Source: an uncultured Lachnospiraceae bacterium
GTDB lineage: Bacteria > Bacillota > Clostridia > Lachnospirales > Lachnospiraceae
DNA length: 64,000 nucleotides
Assembly: GCA_947176505.1 (NCBI GenBank)
Contig: CAMWQW010000023.1
Location: 1 to 64,000 of the forward strand
Direction: 5' to 3'
Shown: positions 22,724 through 32,383 of the stretch, in pieces
How the letters are laid out: every line of letters begins with the position of its first letter
Numbering within the stretch: the stretch's first letter is position 1
Position numbers and translations under genes: made by a program
The notes under the pieces: generated by a model
What the model was told of the DNA's origin: nothing
Databases searched by the model: none
The model's input: only the letters and a program-made list of their open reading frames with translations

Positions 22724-25700
22724 CTAACTGCCAAGCACACTGCCCAGAGTCGCAAACATGCTGTCAATATCTATGGGCTTCGCAATATGTCCGTTCATAC
22801 CGCATTTTAATGCTTCCTGCTTATCTTCTTCAAAGGCATTGGCTGACATTGCCAGAATCGGTATCGATGCCAGCTCTTTATTCTTAAGCCCACGTATTGC
22901 TTTCGTCGCCTCATATCCATTCATGACCGGCATCTGGATATCCATCAAAATCAACTGATAATATCCCGGTTCGGATTTCTCCAACATCTCCAACGCAGCC
23001 TGCCCGTTATCTGCAACTTCCGTAATAAATCCGGCATCTCCCAGAATTTCCACTGCAATTTCCTGATTCAGCTCCACGTCCTCTGCTAATAAAATGCGTC
23101 CGCCTCTCAGTTTACCAAGCTTTTCCCCTCTGTTCTCTGTTTCCGACACATTCCCGTGCAGGGCATGATACAGACATTTCTTCAACTCTGACATAAACAG
23201 CGGTTTACTACAAAATTCGTCAACCCCTGCTGCTCTCGCCTCATCTTCAACATCTACCCAGTCATACGCTGTCAAAATGAGAATAAGCGCATCTTCATCC
23301 GCTTCCTGACGTATCCTTCGCGCAATCTCTATCCCATTGATTTCCGGCATCATCCAGTCTATCACATAAAGCCGGTAACCGTTTTTGTCTGCTGCGTCCT
23401 GCACGCGGCTTACCGCTTCATCTTCCGACACCACCCACTCGGCGCACATGCCAATCTGCTCAAGCATATGAGCAACACTTTCGCAGCTGCTTGTGTCTTT
23501 GCCAACTACCAGTGCCGTACAATCTATTAATTCAGACATATCAAAGATGTCTTCTTCTCCGAAATGCAGCCGGAATACAAAGGAGACAATAAATTCCGTA
23601 CCTTCTCCCTGCTTACTGTATACTTCAATGTCTCCGCCCATCAATTCAACAATATTCTTTGTAATCGCCATACCGAGTCCTGTTCCCTGTATCCCGCTGA
23701 TGGTAGAATTTTCTTCTCTCTCAAAAGGCTCAAAAATATGCTCTACAAACTCTCTGCTCATACCGATACCGGTATCCTTGACACTGAATACATATTTCGC
23801 AAACCCGTCTGCACTGTCTTCCTCTGTAATGCGTATATTAATACTGCCACCCTGCTCCGTATATTTTACGGAATTGCTGAGCAGATTCAAAAGAACCTGA
23901 TTCAGTCTCAGCTTATCGCAATATATTTCTTCATCTCTAATATCAACCGTATCAACATAGAGTTCAAGCTGCTTCGCACGGACATCAGCCTGCAAAATAT
24001 TGCACAGACCATGTACGATATCAGGCAGACTGCACGGTTTTTCTTCCAAACGTATTTTACCACTCTCAATACGGCTCATATCCAGAACATCATTGATCAG
24101 ACTAAGCAAGTGATTACCCGAAGTCATAATCTTCTCCAAATACTCTTTGACCTGTTCCTGACGGTCAATGTGCGTAATTGCAAGAGTTGTAAAGCCGACG
24201 ATCGCATTCATCGGCGTGCGGATATCATGAGACATGTTGGAAAGGAATACGCTTTTGGCCTGATTCGCCTTATTTGCCTGCGAAAGTGCATCCTTGAGTA
24301 TTGCCTTCTGCTCCATCTCTCTGCGCGTCTCCTCATCCACACTGTGGAATCCGATAACTACTCCGTAATGACCTTCCCATATGCCGACGCGTACTATTTT
24401 CACTTCAAAATACTCTATGGCTTCTTCCCGCACAATACGATATTTGACACAATAGGATTTCTTGTCCTTCAATTCCGCCCTGATTTTCTCCTGCGCACAT
24501 CCCTGAAGGAACATATCCCGATCCTCTTCACAGACAAAATCACGTGCATACCGCTCTATACTTTCCTTAAATACAATATCTCCGCTGAATATGACTCCGA
24601 ACAGACTTCCGTCATAGTCATCATTCCTAAGAGCGTTTCCCATACCTGCATCAAGGTCGAAAAAGCATACGAGACGGTAGTCTATTGTCAACGCCTGAAC
24701 CAGTTCCATCTGATGCCTTGCATTATTTCTCTCACGTATCTTCTGTTCGGTACAGTCTAACAGGAAACGTTGATAGAACAACTCCCCATTCTCCTGCAAC
24801 AGCTTTACATTGCCTGTAATATGCAGCACTTTGCCGTCTTTATGCTGTATGCGGTATTCGACGCTTGTACTGTCCCCTACATTCTTAAGTTCTTTAATTT
24901 TATTTTGAAGTATCTCTTTATCTTCTTCCACAACAGAAGACGCAACGATGTCAAATCCTTTTTCCATCAGCTCTTCTTTGGATTCGCATTCCAAAATCTT
25001 GAGCGCTGCCTTGTTAATGCTCAAAATACGCGTTCCGTCCAGTGAATGACAGAGAATTCCACAGTCTATGCTCGTAAAAACCGTCTCCAAGATACGAGTT
25101 TTCCTCACTACTTCCTTCTCGTACTCACGTTCTCTTGTCACATCGATCCCTATACCTACCGTCCCCATTACACTGCCGTCAGTGTTATACAGAGGCGATT
25201 TATATGTAATCAGTATTCGCTGTTCACTGCCCACTTGTATAGTTTCTTCCGCTATGCAGGTTTTCCGGGTCTTCATAACCTTCTCTTCCGATTCTATACA
25301 TGCAGGATCATCCTCCTCCACATCCCATATATATGCATGCCGCTGCCCTTGCACCTGCTCTTTGGTCTTATTGACCGCCTCGCAGAAGCTGTTATTCACT
25401 TTCATATGTACGCCGTTCATATCTTTAAACCAGATCAGATTCGGACTATTATCAATCGCCGCTTCAAGATAATGGCTTGTCTGCCAATAATCTTTACTCA
25501 GCTTACAAGTTTGCTGCCATCTCAAAAAACGGAATCGGAGCTCCTCCTCCTCCATAGGCAATGTCCATATATCCTTAATTTCCTGCAGTTCATCTGTAAG
25601 AAGCAGAATCTGCTCCCTGTCTGCCAGCACAATCAGTTCTGTTTCGTCACGCTTAGCGCGTATCATTGTCTGCACGGCTTCTTTCACATCCAAGCCTTGT

Positions 25701-25864
25701 AAATCAAGCCAAATTACATCTGCTTCTGCCGCCAATGCTTCATCTAAGCCGTCACTTTCCGTAAATATATACGTGAATCTCTCAAACGGTTTCATCGCTT
25801 TAAATGTCTCAATTGTTTTCTTCTGACATCCTGCTAAATATAAATGCATCTGGCAATGATACAT
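22724..25864 (-). CDS. PAS-domain hybrid sensor histidine kinase with two receiver domains
   Basis: ATG 25864 follows AGGGGG by eight bases. The 1046-residue protein has no membrane span, so the sensor is cytosolic. The order is an N-terminal degenerate receiver-like part (1-115), a PAS domain (about 130-240, LIWFKDMNGVHMKVNNSF), a second PAS (about 255-370, CGILCHSLDGTRILSINKA) and a further PAS-like segment (390-530). HisKA follows (FLSNMSHDIRTPMNAIVGF, about 555), then HATPase (DTGIGMSREFVEHIFEPF, GTGLGMAITKN). Next is receiver 1 with Asp in VIDWMMPEINGIE and receiver 2 with Asp in ILMDIQMPVMNGYEA. It is a phosphorelay hub. The ligand and output partner are not visible nearby. Confidence 0.92.
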   Translation of the reverse strand: MYHCQMHLYLAGCQKKTIETFKAMKPFERFTYIFTESDGLDEALAAEADVIWLDLQGLDVKEAVQTMIRAKRDETELIVLADREQILLLTDELQEIKDIWTLPMEEEELRFRFLRWQQTCKLSKDYWQTSHYLEAAIDNSPNLIWFKDMNGVHMKVNNSFCEAVNKTKEQVQGQRHAYIWDVEEDDPACIESEEKVMKTRKTCIAEETIQVGSEQRILITYKSPLYNTDGSVMGTVGIGIDVTREREYEKEVVRKTRILETVFTSIDCGILCHSLDGTRILSINKAALKILECESKEELMEKGFDIVASSVVEEDKEILQNKIKELKNVGDSTSVEYRIQHKDGKVLHITGNVKLLQENGELFYQRFLLDCTEQKIRERNNARHQMELVQALTIDYRLVCFFDLDAGMGNALRNDDYDGSLFGVIFSGDIVFKESIERYARDFVCEEDRDMFLQGCAQEKIRAELKDKKSYCVKYRIVREEAIEYFEVKIVRVGIWEGHYGVVIGFHSVDEETRREMEQKAILKDALSQANKANQAKSVFLSNMSHDIRTPMNAIVGFTTLAITHIDRQEQVKEYLEKIMTSGNHLLSLINDVLDMSRIESGKIRLEEKPCSLPDIVHGLCNILQADVRAKQLELYVDTVDIRDEEIYCDKLRLNQVLLNLLSNSVKYTEQGGSINIRITEEDSADGFAKYVFSVKDTGIGMSREFVEHIFEPFEREENSTISGIQGTGLGMAITKNIVELMGGDIEVYSKQGEGTEFIVSFVFRLHFGEEDIFDMSELIDCTALVVGKDTSSCESVAHMLEQIGMCAEWVVSEDEAVSRVQDAADKNGYRLYVIDWMMPEINGIEIARRIRQEADEDALILILTAYDWVDVEDEARAAGVDEFCSKPLFMSELKKCLYHALHGNVSETENRGEKLGKLRGGRILLAEDVELNQEIAVEILGDAGFITEVADNGQAALEMLEKSEPGYYQLILMDIQMPVMNGYEATKAIRGLKNKELASIPILAMSANAFEEDKQEALKCGMNGHIAKPIDIDSMFATLGSVLGS

Positions 25865-25998
25865 AACCATTTCCCCCTGTGTACAGTGAATTAGTCTACC
25901 CATTGCTACTATTTTAACAAAGACAGCGAATATATGTCAATATAATGGAGATTTATGCAGAATTAAAAGAACTAAAAGAGCTGAACGATTTTGCAACA

Positions 25999-26044
25999 AT
26001 ACCGGCTGGCGACTCCACTCTAAACAGCGCCGACCAGCCGGTAT
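25999..26044 (-). terminator. Terminator of glyA
   Basis: ATACCGGCTGG and CCAGCCGGTAT form an 11-bp stem 24 bases beyond the glyA stop. The loop is 24 bases long, so folding strength is moderate. Confidence 0.6.
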
Positions 26045-26067
26045 TCATAAACACTCTAAATTTTGCA

Positions 26068-27306
26068 TTAGATAAGCGGATATTTATCCGTCAAAGTCTT
26101 AACAATTGCACGTGCTTTCTCAATTCCGTTCTCACCTTCTTTAATCACAATGGAAATGGCTTCCGCTACCTGATCCATGTCCGCTGTATTTAATCCGCGG
26201 GATGTAGCCGCCGGAGTTCCAAGACGGATACCGCTCGTTACAAACGGAGATTTAGGATCGTTCGGAATCGTATTCTTATTGGCAGTGATATGCGCCTCAT
26301 CCAAAAGCTTCTCCACTGCTTTGCCTGTAAGGTCATAGGTAGTCAGGTCAACAAGCATCAAATGGTTATCAGTACCTCCCGATACAATTTTGACATCCCT
26401 ATTCTGTAATCCTTTGCAGAGCGCCTGCGCATTGTCCACAACATCCTGCTGATATTTCTTAAATGCAGGGTCTAACGCCTCTTTAAAGCAAACAGCTTTC
26501 GCCGCGATCACGTGCATCAAAGGACCTCCCTGAATACCCGGGAAAATAGCCTTATTAAAGTTATATTTGTCCGCCACTTCCTGACTGGACATAATCATGC
26601 CGCCACGGGGTCCGCGAAGCGTCTTATGCGTTGTTGTCGTCGTTACATGCGCATACGGAATCGGACTCGGATGTAATCCTGCCGCAACAAGTCCGGCGAT
26701 ATGTGCGATATCCACCATCAGTACAGCGCCCACTTCGTCCGCAATCTCTCTGAATTTCTTAAAATCAATCGTTCTGGCATATGCGGAAGCGCCTGCCACA
26801 ATCATCTTCGGTTTACATTCCAACGCAATCTTACGAACGTTATCATAATCAAGGAAGCCTTCATCATTCACGCCATAGGGCACACAGTTAAAATATTTGC
26901 CGGACATATTGACTGGTGAGCCGTGGGACAAATGTCCGCCGTGGTCCAAGTTCATACCCATAAAGGTGTCACCCGGCTCCATCACTGCAAAAAAAACTGC
27001 CATATTCGCCTGCGCGCCGGAATGAGGCTGTACATTGACATACTCACAACCGAAAAGTTCTTTGGCTCTGTCCCTCGCCAAATCTTCCACTACATCCACA
27101 CACTCGCAGCCGCCGTAATATCTCTTTCCCGGATAGCCTTCCGCGTACTTGTTTGTCAGCGGACTGCCCATTGCAGCCATGACCGCCTTACTCACCCAGT
27201 TCTCGGATGCAATCAGTTCAATATGAGAGTTCTGTCTCTGCTGTTCATCCTCGATAGCCTGCGCAATTTCCGGGTCTACCATCTTTACTCCATCCAATGA
27301 ATACAT
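26068..27306 (-). CDS. glyA: Serine hydroxymethyltransferase
   Basis: This 412-residue PLP enzyme interconverts serine and glycine with tetrahydrofolate. The segment [39 protein letters not shown] is diagnostic, as is the PLP-lysine motif [16 protein letters not shown] (Lys about 230). [12 protein letters not shown] precedes it. The length matches the family. It is monocistronic, with a promoter at 27434-27463 and a leader of repeated GATGAATC motifs. It is divergent from the lipid kinase gene. Confidence 0.97.
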   Translation of the reverse strand: MYSLDGVKMVDPEIAQAIEDEQQRQNSHIELIASENWVSKAVMAAMGSPLTNKYAEGYPGKRYYGGCECVDVVEDLARDRAKELFGCEYVNVQPHSGAQANMAVFFAVMEPGDTFMGMNLDHGGHLSHGSPVNMSGKYFNCVPYGVNDEGFLDYDNVRKIALECKPKMIVAGASAYARTIDFKKFREIADEVGAVLMVDIAHIAGLVAAGLHPSPIPYAHVTTTTTHKTLRGPRGGMIMSSQEVADKYNFNKAIFPGIQGGPLMHVIAAKAVCFKEALDPAFKKYQQDVVDNAQALCKGLQNRDVKIVSGGTDNHLMLVDLTTYDLTGKAVEKLLDEAHITANKNTIPNDPKSPFVTSGIRLGTPAATSRGLNTADMDQVAEAISIVIKEGENGIEKARAIVKTLTDKYPLI

Positions 27307-27342
27307 TCCTTGTTCCTGCCTTTCTTAAATTCACCTTATATT

Positions 27343-27463
27343 TGATTCATCATGTCTCGGATTCATCCTATCCTTGATTTATCATCTTGTGGATTCCTCC
27401 CGTTCTTGATTCATCTTGCATAAAATTGGTATAAGTATACCACAAGGAATATTCAAGGCGCAA
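27343..27463 (-). promoter_or_regulatory. glyA promoter and repeat-bearing leader
   Basis: On the minus strand TTGCGC (27463-27458), an 18-base spacer and TATACT (27439-27434) form the promoter. Between it and glyA the octamer GATGAATC and close variants occur four to five times at roughly 20-base spacing. The rest of 27464-27685 shows no gene. Confidence 0.45.
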
Positions 27464-27685
27464 CCAAGAGTTCACGACCGTTTGCATCAAGCGTATATTC
27501 ATCCATTGCATATTCAAGATGCATCAATATGCCTGCACCAGTCCTCCTAGAATAATGTTCGGAAAATAACATCTGAAAATAATGTCTGTTTGCCAGAAAT
27601 GCCTGCCGCATGCTATACTAGACGCAAGCCAAGCAGTTATGGCATCTACCATACAATTATGCCTGTCTCTGGAAGGAGAAACCAT

Positions 27686-28654
27686 ATGTACCATATTATT
27701 ATCAATCCGACATCTAAATCCGGTAAAGGACTGTCTATCTGGAAAAACATAGAAAAACTTCTGCTTGAACGAAAAGTGCCTTACAAAACATATCTCTCTA
27801 CATATATCGGGCATGTAACGGAACTAACCGAAAAAATCACTGCAGAAGCTATCGCGGACAAAACCCCCGTCAACTTGATTCTGCTCGGCGGAGACGGCAC
27901 TGTCAATGAAGCGCTGCAGGGTATTTCTGATTTCAATATGGTAAATATAGGCTATATTCCCACCGGCTCAAGCAATGATCTTGCAAGAGCGCTGAAATTG
28001 AGTCGTAATCCTGTTGAACTTATGACGCAGATTCTTGACGAAACGCATTCCCGTATGATTGACTTGGGCATCCTGACTTACGAGAGCGATACGCAGATTA
28101 TGTCCAGACTGAATAAATGCCCTGAACAAAAGAGCAGATATTTTATTGTCAGCAGTGGAATCGGCTTTGATGCGGCTGTCTGTGAAGAAGCGCTCTCTTC
28201 TTCTATTAAAAACACATTAAATAATCTCAAACTTGGAAAGTTAACTTATCTTGGCATCGCGCTGAAACAATTGATTACTGCCAAAGCCGTGTCTTGTGAA
28301 ATATATCTGGACGGGAAAAATGTTATCCGTATTCCCAAGTTCCTATTCAGTGCATTTATGGTGCATCCATACGAAGGCGGCGGTTTCTGTTTCTGTCCTC
28401 AAGCCGATGACAGCGACGGACTGTTAGACCTTTGCGTGGTGGGCAATCTGCCCAAGCTTCTGATTCTCATCGCCCTCCCGACGGCTTTTTTCGGGAAACA
28501 CTACATATTCCCTCAAATCAACCATTACACAGCTTCTTCTGTCCGCATCAAAACATCTCTCCCACTGTGGGTACATACGGACGGTGAAGTGTATTGGAAA
28601 TCCAATCAAGTCAGTATTTCCTGCCTCAAACAAAGACTCCGTTTCTTAATGTAA
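27686..28654 (+). CDS. Diacylglycerol/lipid kinase (DagK/YegS family)
   Basis: ATG 27686 has GGAAGGAG upstream, and the frame is open further without a ribosome site. The 322-residue protein opens MYHIIINPTSKSGKG and contains the nucleotide-binding motif LLGGDGTVNEALQG (about residues 69-82), IGYIPTGSSNDLARAL and the acidic ending DSDGLLDLCVVG. These are hallmarks of the DAGK catalytic domain fused to the YegS C-terminal domain. The reaction is phosphorylation of diacylglycerol or a related lipid at the membrane face. A PAP2-family enzyme follows downstream on the same strand, so a lipid phosphorylation/dephosphorylation pair is plausible. Confidence 0.9.
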   Translation: MYHIIINPTSKSGKGLSIWKNIEKLLLERKVPYKTYLSTYIGHVTELTEKITAEAIADKTPVNLILLGGDGTVNEALQGISDFNMVNIGYIPTGSSNDLARALKLSRNPVELMTQILDETHSRMIDLGILTYESDTQIMSRLNKCPEQKSRYFIVSSGIGFDAAVCEEALSSSIKNTLNNLKLGKLTYLGIALKQLITAKAVSCEIYLDGKNVIRIPKFLFSAFMVHPYEGGGFCFCPQADDSDGLLDLCVVGNLPKLLILIALPTAFFGKHYIFPQINHYTASSVRIKTSLPLWVHTDGEVYWKSNQVSISCLKQRLRFLM

Positions 28655-28878
28655 TGCCTGCCGGGATGTCTGTTCCCTTTTTCTTGAACATAATGGACAC
28701 TTTTTCATGAAATATTAAGAAATATTTATGGAAATCTTATTTTGACTTTTCCATGCAATCTGCTATGATAACATCTATGAATTGAATATTTGTGACAAGC
28801 ACAGCATATATCAAATATATCTGTTTATATCATTTCAGTAAAAGCGACGTAGTTTCAGTAAAATGGGGAAGTAACATT

Positions 28879-29556
28879 ATGAAAAGTTTTCTTGCGAAAT
28901 ACAGACATGCAATTCCATTGATTATCTACGGCATCATATATATGGCATGGTTCGGTCATTTGGAAAAGACCGTCACTAGTCATTACAGGGTGATTCACGT
29001 AGCGCTCGATGACCACATCCCGTTCTGCGAAGTATTTGTTATCCCGTATCTGTTATGGTTTGCCTATGTAGCGGTCGTTATTATGTACTTTTTCTTCCGC
29101 GACAAAGACGACTATTTTAGGACATGCACTTTCCTGTTCACCGGTATGACCGTATTTCTTCTTGTATCCACGTTATGGCCAAACGGACATCACTTAAGAC
29201 CATATGTCATGCCGCGGGACAATGTATTCACACATTTGGTATCTGCTCTCTACAAAGCAGACACACCGACGAATCTATGGCCGAGCATCCATGTATATAA
29301 TTCACTCGGATGCCATATTGCCGTTATGAAGAGCAGACATTTAGAGAAACATAAAGGTATACGCATCGGATCCTTTATTCTATGCGTTTCGATTATTATG
29401 TCAACCATGTTTATCAAGCAGCATTCCGCGTTCGATGTGCTTACCGCCTTCATCATGGCAGCAATCATGTACGGTATCGTGTATCAGTCCGACATACTGA
29501 TTCACTTCTATCACGGTTTACACAAACGCCACAAGAGAAAGCCTGAAATCAGCTAG
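28879..29556 (+). CDS. PAP2-superfamily membrane phosphatase-like protein
   Basis: ATG 28879 follows GGGGAAG. The 225-residue protein has five to six membrane spans. It keeps the C-terminal PAP2 signatures: LWPSIHVYNSLGCHIA (equivalent of the PSxH motif) and KQHSAFDVLTAF (SRxxxxxHxxxD type, with His and Asp). The first motif KX6RP is seen as GHHLRPYVMPR. Members remove phosphate from phosphatidate, undecaprenyl-PP or related lipids, or transfer phospho-head groups. Lysine before the RP is not clear, so the substrate is uncertain. It lies 224 bases after the lipid kinase. Confidence 0.82.
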   Translation: MKSFLAKYRHAIPLIIYGIIYMAWFGHLEKTVTSHYRVIHVALDDHIPFCEVFVIPYLLWFAYVAVVIMYFFFRDKDDYFRTCTFLFTGMTVFLLVSTLWPNGHHLRPYVMPRDNVFTHLVSALYKADTPTNLWPSIHVYNSLGCHIAVMKSRHLEKHKGIRIGSFILCVSIIMSTMFIKQHSAFDVLTAFIMAAIMYGIVYQSDILIHFYHGLHKRHKRKPEIS

Positions 29557-29561
29557 ATGCA

Positions 29562-29584
29562 TTAGCCGCAGAATCTGCGGCTAA
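29562..29584. terminator. Bidirectional terminator between PAP2 and GT2 genes
   Basis: TTAGCCGCAGA and TCTGCGGCTAA form an 11-bp stem just after the PAP2 stop and overlap the GT2 stop codon. Confidence 0.75.
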
Positions 29585-30606
29585 TTAAATTTATAGAATC
29601 TCCGGCAGATTTTATACCCTTCCACGGATATCTTCCTGCCACCCTTGCCCGGAAGATTCATGGAGTTGCCCAACACTCCGTAGCGCAGGCGCATATACAG
29701 TCTCATATCCTTCTTCTTGATATATGCCCATAATTCCTGCTTCTTCTCCAGATTCTCTTCCGTTCCGGAGCGTATCAGAAGAATAGAGGAAATCACTGTG
29801 ATAATCTCCAAGTAATTAATCATATAATTTTTCAGTTTACGTCTCGTATATACTTTGTCCATATTCTCGGACAAATAATCTACCATAATCTTATTGACCT
29901 TAATCTGCTGGTCCACTCTGGATATCATAACATCCTCATTGACAGACTGTCCTTCCCGACCGATATAATACCGGTAGAAATTCACATCCAGATAATACAT
30001 ATTCCTCACGAACGGCAGCGGCTCGAACACAAAAATATTGTCTACATAGAAGGTGTTGTCCGGCAGTCTCAATCCACATTCCCTCAGAAGTCTCGTCCTG
30101 AAGATAACGGAGTGCATCAGAATGTATTGTCCTTTATGAAAATGTTTTACGTCACTCCATGTAAAAATCCTATCCTGTGGAAGCGCATGGCGGTATTTCA
30201 TGACTTTATGCTTCGTCTCGCCTTCTTTCTCATAGACAAAATTGCTAATCAGCATATCAAGGGTAGAATCCCCTGTCGTAATGTCACGCAGGACATCCAA
30301 TATCTTGAAGTAAGCGCTCTCTTTTACCCAGTCATCGCTATCCACCACTTTAAAGTACAATCCCGTGGCATGCTCTAAACCTGCGTTGACCGCCGAGCCG
30401 TGTCCGCCGTTCTCCTTGTGGATTGCCTTTATAATAGAAGGATATCTTCTCTCATATTCATCCGCTATAGCTCCCGTCCGGTCAGTAGAGCCGTCGTCTA
30501 CAATCAGAATCTCCACATCCTCTCCGCCCACCAGCAAAGAGTCAATGCATTTACTCATATAGGCTTCCGAATTATAGCTTGGTATTGCCACCGATAATAA
30601 TTTCAT
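29581..30606 (-). CDS. Family 2 glycosyltransferase
   Basis: ATG 30606 (GAGGAGGG upstream) is preferred to the longer frame. The 341-residue protein has the GT-A start LLSVAIPSYNSEAYMSKCIDSLL, LIVDDGSTDRTGAIADEY (nucleotide-sugar binding) and FKVVDSDDWV (DXD-type metal site, SDD). The C-terminal half has FRTRLLRECGL and YVDNIFVFEPLPFV. It should transfer a sugar to a surface glycan or lipid. No dedicated glycan cluster surrounds it, so the acceptor is unknown. No membrane span is evident. Confidence 0.9.
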   Translation of the reverse strand: MKLLSVAIPSYNSEAYMSKCIDSLLVGGEDVEILIVDDGSTDRTGAIADEYERRYPSIIKAIHKENGGHGSAVNAGLEHATGLYFKVVDSDDWVKESAYFKILDVLRDITTGDSTLDMLISNFVYEKEGETKHKVMKYRHALPQDRIFTWSDVKHFHKGQYILMHSVIFRTRLLRECGLRLPDNTFYVDNIFVFEPLPFVRNMYYLDVNFYRYYIGREGQSVNEDVMISRVDQQIKVNKIMVDYLSENMDKVYTRRKLKNYMINYLEIITVISSILLIRSGTEENLEKKQELWAYIKKKDMRLYMRLRYGVLGNSMNLPGKGGRKISVEGYKICRRFYKFN

Positions 30607-30649
30607 AATGCCCTCCTCGTAAGTTACAACTATCTTCATACTTAAATAT

Positions 30650-32368
30650 TTAAATAAACTTCATATATGCGGCATAAGCGGACGGCACAGGATATTTATC
30701 CTTAATTTCCGTCGGATCGACAAACACATATTCACCCATCCCCGTTAACTCGTCCACTCGCACATAATAGGCTGTCATATGCCATTCTTTATGGGTAAAG
30801 ATATGCTTTGCAGGCTCCAGCTTCCGGATTCTTAAAGGCATCACACCCAATCGCTTCAAATATTCGATCACCTGCTTTTCCCCTTGATGCCCCTCCATTG
30901 ACGGAAATTCGTACATACCTGCCAGCAGCCCCTTCGATGGTCTTCTGCTAAGGGCTATGCGGTGCTCATACTGTATCAGCAAAACTGTCTTCTTCTCAAT
31001 GCTCCGCGGTTTCTTCGCTTTTTTCTTGGGATACTCCGACATTGTTTCCTGCCGCTTTGCCTGACATATTTCTTCCCACGGACACTGCCCGCACTTCGGA
31101 CTGCCATTAGGGATGCAGATCATGGCACCCAATTCCATCAGAGCCTGATTAAAATCTCCCGGACGTTCCTTAGGTATAATGGCTCGCAGCTCCTCTTCTA
31201 TGGATTTTCTGACCTTGCTATCCATAATGTCCCTATCGTCCGTCCGCAGCCTCGACAATATCCGCAAAACATTCCCGTCAACTGCCGGAATCGGCTTTCC
31301 GAAAGCTATAGATGCAATGGCCCCTGCCGTATAACTTCCTATGCCCGCCAGCTCCATAAGCTGTTCATAGTCTTCCGGCATGTTACCGCCATGCTTCGAA
31401 ACAATCTGCATGGCAGACTTCTTTAAATTCCTTGCCCTGTTATAATATCCCAGCCCTTCCCACAATTTCAAAAGCTCCTCTTCCTCCACTGCGGCAAGGC
31501 TTTCTATATCCGGCAGTCTGCACAGAAACCGATCATAATACGGCTTCACGGCTTCCACTCTCGTCTGTTGTAACATGATTTCCGACAGCCACACATGATA
31601 GGGCGTAGGGTCCTCTCTCCACGGCAGGATTCTTCTGCCGGAATCATACCATGCAAGGAGAGGTTCCGCAATCAAATCGAGACTGTCTACCACTACCGGA
31701 AGCTCCTTATCCAGAATAAGGCTGTCCTCACCTACGATACAATCATAGGCGAGTAAACACACTCCTGCGTTCCTCGCCTTCTGTAACGCTTCCCCAAAAG
31801 CCGGCTGCGTTCTTCGATTCGGTTCCACCCGCTTGACATCTTTCATCTGTATGACAAAAATAAGATATGCATCATATCCCTGCTTGCGCGCCTCAATCAG
31901 TTCTTCCACATGTTTTACGGCACGCTCAGAGGGGGCATCAGGAAATGCTGCTATATGGTCGTTCTCAAGCGTCACTCCCTTGACTTCGATATATGCTTTG
32001 GCTCCGGATATACTTTCGATATAGAAATCAAATCTGGAATTGCCAAACACAGTCTCAGGACGCACCAGACTGATATCCTGATATAATCCGCCTCTTTTGA
32101 GCCATTCTCCTACAACCTTATTGGGTGCGTTAGAGTCCATATTGACCAGTCTTCCATCCTTTTCCACTGCCACAAGATCGTAAGCCGTAGACCGTTTCGG
32201 ATTACCGCTCCTCTCCAAGTATACCCGCACGTCTTCCCTCAGAAGCTCTGCACATCTTCCGGTATTCTTCACATGTACCTTAGTTCGTTTTCCCGCTATA
32301 TCTACATACGCTATAAAACGGTTGGGTCTTTCTATAAATTTCGCTGGAATTATCTCATTATATTTCAT
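30650..32368 (-). CDS. SfsA-MutY fusion: SfsA domain + A/G-specific adenine glycosylase
   Basis: The single open frame of 572 residues begins with a full SfsA domain (1 to about 228). It has FIERPNRFIAYVDIAGKRTKVHVKNTGR and the nuclease-like core RFDFYIE...AYIEVKGVTL with D, E and K in PD-(D/E)XK arrangement. It continues as MutY (about 232-572): ILPWREDPTPYHVWLSEIMLQQTRVE, the HhH LMELAGIGSYTAGAIASIAFG, catalytic Asp in AVDGNV, a 4Fe-4S loop (CIPNGSPKCGQCPWEEIC) and a C-terminal NUDIX-like domain (LLAGMYEFP, HIFTHKEWHM). MutY removes adenine opposite 8-oxoguanine. The fusion suggests the SfsA part acts on DNA in the same repair path, which is inference. The ribosome site is weak. Confidence 0.93.
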   Translation of the reverse strand: MKYNEIIPAKFIERPNRFIAYVDIAGKRTKVHVKNTGRCAELLREDVRVYLERSGNPKRSTAYDLVAVEKDGRLVNMDSNAPNKVVGEWLKRGGLYQDISLVRPETVFGNSRFDFYIESISGAKAYIEVKGVTLENDHIAAFPDAPSERAVKHVEELIEARKQGYDAYLIFVIQMKDVKRVEPNRRTQPAFGEALQKARNAGVCLLAYDCIVGEDSLILDKELPVVVDSLDLIAEPLLAWYDSGRRILPWREDPTPYHVWLSEIMLQQTRVEAVKPYYDRFLCRLPDIESLAAVEEEELLKLWEGLGYYNRARNLKKSAMQIVSKHGGNMPEDYEQLMELAGIGSYTAGAIASIAFGKPIPAVDGNVLRILSRLRTDDRDIMDSKVRKSIEEELRAIIPKERPGDFNQALMELGAMICIPNGSPKCGQCPWEEICQAKRQETMSEYPKKKAKKPRSIEKKTVLLIQYEHRIALSRRPSKGLLAGMYEFPSMEGHQGEKQVIEYLKRLGVMPLRIRKLEPAKHIFTHKEWHMTAYYVRVDELTGMGEYVFVDPTEIKDKYPVPSAYAAYMKFI

Positions 32369-32383
32369 ATTATGTAAACCACA

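Noticed and set aside
23564..24760. 398-codon plus-strand frame opposite the hybrid kinase
   Set aside because: The kinase on the other strand has complete domain order; this frame shows no domain and follows from codon bias.
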